Assembly (NCBI GenBank): GCA_023954595.1 | Contig: JAGSHJ010000009.1 | Span: forward strand, 1-20,773 | Length of the DNA stretch: 20,773 nucleotides | From: Bacteriovoracaceae bacterium | GTDB lineage: Bacteria; Bdellovibrionota; Bacteriovoracia; Bacteriovoracales; Bacteriovoracaceae | Reading direction: 5' to 3' | Shown here: piece after piece, positions 16,018 through 20,773 of the stretch | Layout: every line of letters begins with the position of its first letter | Position numbering within the stretch: position 1 is the stretch's first letter | Program-made: the position numbers and the translations under genes | The notes under the pieces: model-generated | What the model was told of the DNA's origin: nothing | The model's database searches: none | What the model saw: only the letters and a program-made list of their open reading frames with translations

Positions 16018-16880
16018 TTCAATAATTTATAAATACTAAATACTGCGACTATAATAAAAGACGTCCCGGCAGGCATCCACATGATGAGGCCTGCAATTTG
16101 TTGATCTGCAACTGGATCTATTTCAAGGGCCATGGAGCTTCTTATATATGGTGAGTACCATACGCTTTGAGAAAGACCCATTAAGGCCCCCAAAACCATT
16201 GCATGAAGCATTGAAACAAATAAATAAATCACTGCACTAGGTGGCGATATCTTAAATCCGTAAGGGGATAGGCTAACTCGCCAAAAAAGATAAGAACTTG
16301 CAAAAAAACCGATGTGTTGAAAGTCGTGTACTAGAGGCCCTTCAAGAGCACTCTCATAAATCATTGGGATGTGCCAAATCCAAAGTGTTGCAGCATATAT
16401 AATCCAAATCCATAAGGGCCTAGAAAATCGTGTAATCTTAATGAAACGTCTAAAGGCCATATTTATCTTTGAGCTCTTCACTACCGGTGAGAGTGCGTTC
16501 ATGAAGTAATAGTCCATACCAGACAACGCCAACAGTGGTGCTGCTACCATGAGGATTAATGTATGCTGGAGCATGTGAATTGAGGCCAAAGCTTCACTAT
16601 AAAAATCAATAGAACTTATAAGTGCCAAAAATAGACAAAACATGCCAAAGCAGAAAAATGTAGTTTGATGTTTGGGTCTCGTCTTTATATTTCTTCTTGA
16701 TTGGGTTTGTTTTACACCTTTGAAATATAAAAAAATCATAGCACCAAGGCCTGCCCAGATATGCAATTCACTGTTGATCTGGAAGTAGTCTATGCTTGTT
16801 TGGTGTGCACCACCATGAGCGAATAAATTGAAAGAAATGAATAAGACAGTTAAGAAAATGGCCATGGCGTAAAATACCAT
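15993..16880 (-). CDS. ctaG: CtaG, caa3-type cytochrome c oxidase assembly factor
   Basis: A 295-residue membrane protein of the caa3_CtaG family, needed for maturation of caa3-type oxidases, probably at the copper centre. It is unrelated in sequence to the proteobacterial Cox11 also named CtaG. An N-terminal signal-like helix ends near residue 22, followed by about six or seven helices. Conserved family segments are HMLQH (102-106), LWIWHIP (166-172), HDFQH (185-189) and DQQIAGLIMWMPAG (259-272). No good ribosome-binding site precedes ATG 16880, and a start at M6 is possible. The gene begins 22 bases after the FabI-like stop, with no terminator between, so it is likely cotranscribed with the fatty-acid genes. 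Confidence 0.9.
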   Translation of the reverse strand: MVFYAMAIFLTVLFISFNLFAHGGAHQTSIDYFQINSELHIWAGLGAMIFLYFKGVKQTQSRRNIKTRPKHQTTFFCFGMFCLFLALISSIDFYSEALASIHMLQHTLILMVAAPLLALSGMDYYFMNALSPVVKSSKINMAFRRFIKITRFSRPLWIWIIYAATLWIWHIPMIYESALEGPLVHDFQHIGFFASSYLFWRVSLSPYGFKISPPSAVIYLFVSMLHAMVLGALMGLSQSVWYSPYIRSSMALEIDPVADQQIAGLIMWMPAGTSFIIVAVFSIYKLLNYSSIESK

Positions 16881-16902
16881 GGCCTATGTTTATGCATGGA
16901 CA

Positions 16903-17682
16903 CTATAGCTTTGAAAAGCCTTTGACTATTTTCTGGTCGAAGTAGTTCGCTTGCATTCCAGCGTCTACAAGCATGTTGGTCGCATTGATCCCTGATGATA
17001 TAGGGGATAATAGAAATAGTGCAGCATTTGCAACTTCTTGGGTCTCAAGGTTCTTTTTTCGAAGAGTTAGCTCCTCGCTGTAGAGGTAGTTTTCAATATA
17101 GTTTGGGATCCCTGCACTTGCAGATGTCTTCAACGGCCCAGCTCCAACACTATTAAAGCGCACTGAGGAGAATTCACTGAAAGACTTTGCAAGATAGGCA
17201 CAAGTTGTTTCAAGCATGGCCTTGATAGGGCCTAGGTAACCATACGAGGTTGCTAGAGTGTTTGAGATTGATATTGTAACAACACTTGCCTGTGGTTTTA
17301 GAAGGTCTTTAATGGCATTAGACATTTGAACTAGAGAAAATGAACTAATGTGACAGGCCTGCAGGTAGTCTTCAAGCTTTGTTTCATGGAAGGGTTTAGG
17401 TCCTTCGCTAAAGTTTGCAAAGGCCATGGAGTGTAGGAAACCATCTAGTTCAACGCCGATGTTTTGTGCCAAGTCTGCAACGTGAGCACTGTTTTCTACG
17501 TCCAGTATGAAAGATTTTGAGTCAGGAAATAACTTATTTACTTTTTCAAGGTTCTGCTGGTTCTGTGCAGAAAAAACACAGCTTGCACCGGCCGACATCA
17601 AAGACTTTGCTGTGAAGTAAGCAACGCTTTTCTTATTTGCAACACCTGCAATGTAGAAGGTCTTTCCAGTTAAATCAATCAT
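16903..17682 (-). CDS. FabI-like enoyl-ACP reductase (divergent SDR)
   Basis: A 259-residue short-chain reductase of the FabI type, expected to reduce the trans-2-enoyl-ACP double bond in fatty-acid elongation. It shows GVANKKSVAY (13-22), where FabI proteins have their divergent cofactor loop, LHSMAFA (83-89), the catalytic Y147-x6-K154 pair and AGPLKTSASAGI (181-192). The segment that carries the second FabI tyrosine (SYLG, Tyr146 in E. coli) reads SISN here and is about two residues shorter, so that tyrosine is missing. Activity or substrate may differ from housekeeping FabI. The start overlaps the FabZ stop as ATGA. Confidence 0.85.
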   Translation of the reverse strand: MIDLTGKTFYIAGVANKKSVAYFTAKSLMSAGASCVFSAQNQQNLEKVNKLFPDSKSFILDVENSAHVADLAQNIGVELDGFLHSMAFANFSEGPKPFHETKLEDYLQACHISSFSLVQMSNAIKDLLKPQASVVTISISNTLATSYGYLGPIKAMLETTCAYLAKSFSEFSSVRFNSVGAGPLKTSASAGIPNYIENYLYSEELTLRKKNLETQEVANAALFLLSPISSGINATNMLVDAGMQANYFDQKIVKGFSKL

Positions 17683-18098
17683 GCATTCTCCACAAGAGTT
17701 ACCGCGAATTCAATGATTAAAGCTTTCTTGCCATCAACAGATGCAACTGCCTTCATGTAGGCCGCAGGAGAGATTAATTCTTTTAATTCAACTTTTATGT
17801 CCAGCATGTCACCTGGCTTTACCATTTGCTTAAATTTAGCACTTTGGATTCTAGAAACAACTGCAGTCTTACCTGAGATGCCGTCGTCTTTATAACTCAT
17901 TAAAAGAGCTCCTGACTGAAAACAGGCCTCACAGATTAATACACCAGGCATGATAGGGTTTCCTGGGAAATGACCTTTAAAATAGTCCTCGCTTTCTTTA
18001 ACGAGCTTTCTTGTATGTATGGAGTCTTCAGATCTCTCTACAAGTTCATCTATGAATAGAAATGGATCCTTTTGTGGAATGCGCTCAATAGGGTTCAT
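17679..18098 (-). CDS. FabZ-like 3-hydroxyacyl-ACP dehydratase
   Basis: A 139-residue hotdog-fold dehydratase that removes water from beta-hydroxyacyl-ACP. The N-terminal IPQKDPFLFID and the catalytic HFPGNPIMPGVLICEA, with H43 and E57 fourteen residues apart as in FabZ (His54/Glu68 in E. coli), are clear. The start codon overlaps the FabG stop as TAATG, with a strong GGAGGT ribosome-binding site inside the end of FabG, so good expression is expected. It lies between ketoreductase and enoyl reductase, giving the reducing half of an elongation cycle. The FabA-type isomerising activity cannot be judged from sequence. Confidence 0.92.
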   Translation of the reverse strand: MNPIERIPQKDPFLFIDELVERSEDSIHTRKLVKESEDYFKGHFPGNPIMPGVLICEACFQSGALLMSYKDDGISGKTAVVSRIQSAKFKQMVKPGDMLDIKVELKELISPAAYMKAVASVDGKKALIIEFAVTLVENA

Positions 18099-18838
18099 TA
18101 AAGACCTCCGGAAACTTCTATTGTTGTCCCAGTGATGTAGCTTGCTTTGTCACTTGCCAAAAATAAGACAGTATTTGCAACTTCTTCAACCTTTCCAAAA
18201 CGCTTCATTGGAACCTGTTTTTTATATTCTTTAACTTGATCTTCAGGAAGGTCTGAAATCAACTCAGTCTCAATAAAGCCAGGTGCCACGTTATTTACTG
18301 TAATATTTCTCTTAGCTACTTCTTTAGAAAGGGACTTTGAAAGTGCTACTTGTCCTGCCTTTGATGCTGCGTAATTCGCTTGTCCTTGGAGACCTAAGCT
18401 TCCACCGATAGAGGAGATGTTAATAATTCTGCCATAGCGATTTCTCATCATGTGAAGTGTGGCAAACTTGGACATGTTAAAAGTACCTTTGAGGTTAATG
18501 TCGAGGATGCTATCCCACTGCTGTTCACTCATCGCGGCAGTAATGTTGTCAGAGCGTCTACCTGAATTATTAACAAGGATATCAATTTTATCTAATTCTT
18601 TGGTGATTTCTTCAAAGAACGCTTCGCATGCACTGTGAGAAGATACATCAAACTTCTTCAGGATAAGGTTCTGGCCAAGCTCTCCCAATTCTTCTTTGAA
18701 TTGATTTGCTGCCTCGTCATTTGAAGCGTATGTGGCAACAACAGTTGCACCTTGCTCAAGAAATGCTTTTGCTATTCCTTTTCCAATACCTCTAGTTCCA
18801 CCAGTTACAATTGCCGTTTGGTCTTTAAAGTTGTGCAT
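18098..18838 (-). CDS. FabG-like 3-oxoacyl-ACP reductase
   Basis: A 246-residue classical SDR that reduces beta-ketoacyl-ACP with NADPH. It has the cofactor motif TGGTRGIG (12-19), NNSG (90-93), N115, catalytic S143, Y156 and K160 (YAASK) and the C-terminal PGFIETEL segment. Length and motifs are those of FabG with no oddities. The start lies 14 bases inside the end of the upstream flavoprotein gene and has AGAGGA just before it. Operon position gives it a role with the FabZ and FabI-like genes in a specialised acyl-ACP pathway. Confidence 0.92.
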   Translation of the reverse strand: MHNFKDQTAIVTGGTRGIGKGIAKAFLEQGATVVATYASNDEAANQFKEELGELGQNLILKKFDVSSHSACEAFFEEITKELDKIDILVNNSGRRSDNITAAMSEQQWDSILDINLKGTFNMSKFATLHMMRNRYGRIINISSIGGSLGLQGQANYAASKAGQVALSKSLSKEVAKRNITVNNVAPGFIETELISDLPEDQVKEYKKQVPMKRFGKVEEVANTVLFLASDKASYITGTTIEVSGGL

Positions 18839-20294
18839 GATTGTCCTCTGTACTATTTGTTTTATTTTCTTTTTCTAATTGATAAAGCCAGCTCTCAACC
18901 TCATTTGATTGAATAACACCGTAGTTCGCTGCTCCCAACCAACCACTCATGATAATCCCAACACTTCCTGCATGGAACATCCCTGAGAGTTCTTTATGCA
19001 TGTTCATGCTGACCTCAAGGCCTTCAAACTTTGTTCCAAAAGATGAGCCACCTTCATGGCGAGTATATTTTTTTACTGTTAGGGGTGTCGCTGCGTCGAT
19101 GACATCAATCTTTTTTCTAATTCCCGGAAGAAAACCTTCTAAGCATTGAATCGTCTCTTCGATCATTTTCTCTTTTTCGGCCTTGTATTGATCTTCATCC
19201 AGATTTGCCCAATCTTCCCAGTGAGCGTTGGTAGATGATACAACAGCATACTTCTTATCTGTGTCATAAGGCCTACCCTCTGGATAGTATATTGAAAACG
19301 TTCGTGAAGTTATGTCTTTACTAAGTAATGCCTCAGTATCAAAAGTTGGATGAGTGGAAGTGAAGACTAAATCACCTATGAATGGAATCGTCTCACCAGG
19401 TTTAAGGCCCATGTAGACTTGGCATGAAGAAGAGTTCATTCGAACCTCTTGTGCCTTATCTGTGTATTCTTTTGAAAAGTGCTCCTGGCCGATCATCTTA
19501 AATATTGTGGATTTAAGATTTGCATTGGATACAATGGCCTTTGTGTTGATGATTTGCCCCTTAAGCTCCACACCACAGGCAACACCGTCTTTAATGATGA
19601 TCTTCTCAACAGGTGCATGCTTTTTTATGTCCACACCATTATTTAGAAGCTCAGTCTGCATCATCTTGATTAAGTAGTCGGTTCCGCCTTTAAAAGTGTA
19701 CACACCCTTTTTCATGAAGTTAGAAAAAACAATTCCATAGGTGATTGCTGGATCTTCCAGGGTAGATCCGTTTGCGTAAACAATTGGTTCCATTAAAAAA
19801 CGTGCGACATCATTTCTTCCTGGGAAGAACCTTTCAAACAATTGACCGTTAGTCATTGATTGATCGTCGTAGAAATTCATGTTTTCAATGAAGGTGTAAA
19901 AGCTCTCAACTGTTTCGCGCTCAATTTTAAATTCAGTAACAAGCTTCTCTGTGAAGTCATCTTTAGTGAATAAAGATTCAATATTGTATTGAGGGTTTAC
20001 GAACTTTACACTTTTGAGCTGAACAATGTGGTCAGCTATTTCTTTGTTCCAGTACTTGCGACATGTTTTTTTCATACCGAAAGGGAAACCGTGAAGACTA
20101 ACATCGAATACGTGTTTTTTACCTGAACGATAAAACCAGGTGGCAAAGCCTCCAAGTTTATTATGTGCTTCTAGTAATAAAACACTTCTCCCATTCTTCG
20201 CCAGTTTATTGGCGGCAGTCATTCCTGCTAGTCCAGATCCTATTACGATCACATCGTAATCTTTTTCAATTTTTTCTTTGGCCTTAATAAGCAT
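18825..20294 (-). CDS. CrtI/retinol-saturase-like FAD oxidoreductase (COG1233 type), copy 2
   Basis: A 489-residue flavoprotein and first gene of the minus operon. The dinucleotide-binding fold shows GSGLAG (19-24), E42 and GG (48-49), followed by FDVSLHGFPFG, similar to the FDVGLHALTNF of the plus-strand paralogue. A C-terminal FAD segment reads AGSVGIIMSGWLGAANYG. The family acts on long hydrophobic chains as desaturase, isomerase or saturase, and best matches are often labelled retinol reductase or phytoene dehydrogenase. Next to KR, DH and ER genes it most likely acts on an acyl chain (inference). I chose ATG 20294, with AAGGAA (20301-20306) upstream, over ATG 20324, which has no ribosome-binding site. 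Confidence 0.85.
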   Translation of the reverse strand: MLIKAKEKIEKDYDVIVIGSGLAGMTAANKLAKNGRSVLLLEAHNKLGGFATWFYRSGKKHVFDVSLHGFPFGMKKTCRKYWNKEIADHIVQLKSVKFVNPQYNIESLFTKDDFTEKLVTEFKIERETVESFYTFIENMNFYDDQSMTNGQLFERFFPGRNDVARFLMEPIVYANGSTLEDPAITYGIVFSNFMKKGVYTFKGGTDYLIKMMQTELLNNGVDIKKHAPVEKIIIKDGVACGVELKGQIINTKAIVSNANLKSTIFKMIGQEHFSKEYTDKAQEVRMNSSSCQVYMGLKPGETIPFIGDLVFTSTHPTFDTEALLSKDITSRTFSIYYPEGRPYDTDKKYAVVSSTNAHWEDWANLDEDQYKAEKEKMIEETIQCLEGFLPGIRKKIDVIDAATPLTVKKYTRHEGGSSFGTKFEGLEVSMNMHKELSGMFHAGSVGIIMSGWLGAANYGVIQSNEVESWLYQLEKENKTNSTEDNHAQL

Positions 20295-20409
20295 TGTAAT
20301 TTCCTTGTAAACGCCCGTAACCATAACAAATTATGAATTTTTAGACCACAGAATCCCTGCCAAAATCGTCATAAAAGTGGATATGACACATTGCAGGCCC
20401 TTATGTATT

Positions 20410-20438
20410 TGTATATTTAGCCTTTTTTTGAACATCAA
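20410..20438 (-). promoter_or_regulatory. candidate promoter of the minus-strand acyl-modification operon
   Basis: On the minus strand TTGATG (20433-20438) and TATACA (20410-20415) are separated by exactly 17 bases, each matching four of six consensus positions of the housekeeping sigma factor. The spacer is rich in A. The leader to the flavoprotein start would be about 110 bases. Nothing else obvious is seen in the 275-base gap 20295-20569 apart from a GTAAACGC half-site at 20307-20314. Confidence 0.45.
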
Positions 20439-20569
20439 CTATGATTGTCGTCATCAAAACATAACGTATGGCGAAATCTTTTAGCTGTTTTGACTAATAA
20501 TCTTTAGACATATCTTGGACATTACAGAAAGTACTCTCGTTCGTTTGACACAAATGGGGGTGATGCTTG

Positions 20570-20773
20570 ATGCTAATTTTGATGGACCTTATTACTCCTT
20601 CATTCATTATTTATGCTTGTTTTGTGATGGCCATACTCACTCCTTGGCTTAATAGAGTTTCGTATAAATTGTGCACTCGCACCCTAGGTGTGTTCGGTGT
20701 GTTGATATTTGCCCTTCAATTTATCCTCTCTGGAGTAGATGGGTTATCCCTCATTTTTTCATTAATGTGTACA
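20570..20773 (+). CDS. start of an unidentified membrane protein, 3' end outside window
   Basis: An open frame of 68 codons to the window edge, starting MLILMDLITPSFIIYACFVM. It contains two strongly hydrophobic segments, about residues 8-26 and 39-56, with a basic stretch between them (NRVSYKLCTRT), as expected for a polytopic inner-membrane protein. The start is supported by GGGGGTGA at 20555-20562, about 8 bases upstream. It is too short for me to assign a family; a proton-antiporter-like subunit is only a guess from the hydrophobic layout. It is divergent from the flavoprotein operon. Confidence 0.6.
   Translation, partial: MLILMDLITPSFIIYACFVMAILTPWLNRVSYKLCTRTLGVFGVLIFALQFILSGVDGLSLIFSLMCT

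Noticed and set aside
16017..16080. Terminator between the converging cytochrome and ctaG genes
   Set aside because: I found no stem followed by a T-run; the genes overlap by 25 bases and the adjoining sequence is AT-rich without symmetry.
20545..20550. TTGACA as the -35 box of the last gene
   Set aside because: A -10 box at normal spacing would fall on the start codon region, and no good -10 is present there.
1..20773. CRISPR arrays, tRNA or rRNA genes, insertion sequences, integrases
   Set aside because: No regularly spaced repeats, RNA gene signatures, transposase motifs or terminal inverted repeats were seen.

Overview
The window looks like chromosome of an AT-leaning (roughly 40% GC by eye) Gram-negative bacterium, most likely of the Bdellovibrionota (Bdellovibrio/Bacteriovorax relatives). 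The main clue is a histone-fold protein at 2913-3317 that resembles the Bdellovibrio histone. Lipoprotein signals and a caa3-type oxidase fit an aerobic Gram-negative. The taxonomic call is inference.

Layout: (1) 1-2912, the C-terminal part of a gamma-glutamyltransferase followed by an OPT-family peptide transporter. (2) 2913-3317, minus strand, a protein with two fused histone folds. (3) 3492-10915, a tightly packed seven-gene plus-strand operon: FabF-like ketosynthase, acyl carrier protein, CrtI/retinol-saturase-like flavoprotein, then OleA, OleB, OleC and OleD, ending in a hairpin terminator. (4) 11000-16017, a caa3 cytochrome c oxidase operon: CoxB fused to cytochrome c, CoxA, CoxC, a small membrane protein, a monoheme cytochrome c and a diheme cytochrome c. 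(5) 15993-20294, minus strand, a five-gene operon: a second CrtI-like flavoprotein, FabG-like ketoreductase, FabZ-like dehydratase, FabI-like reductase, and the oxidase assembly factor CtaG. (6) 20570 to the end, the start of an unidentified membrane protein.

How the genes fit together: the plus operon supplies a ketosynthase and ACP, and the minus operon supplies ketoreductase, dehydratase and enoyl reductase. Together they form a nearly complete, dedicated type II fatty-acid elongation set, separate from housekeeping FAS (no FabD or FabH is present). Each arm also carries one CrtI-like flavoprotein able to desaturate, isomerise or saturate an acyl chain. OleA-D would then join two acyl chains head to head, form a beta-lactone and release CO2 to give a long-chain internal olefin. 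I infer that the window encodes a specialised hydrocarbon pathway in which a custom acyl-ACP is made, modified by flavoenzymes and condensed. Fatty-acid genes combined with CrtI-like proteins recall the candidate ladderane loci of anammox bacteria, but the product here cannot be read from sequence. The respiratory oxidase lies between the two arms, and its assembly gene ctaG is the last gene of one of them.
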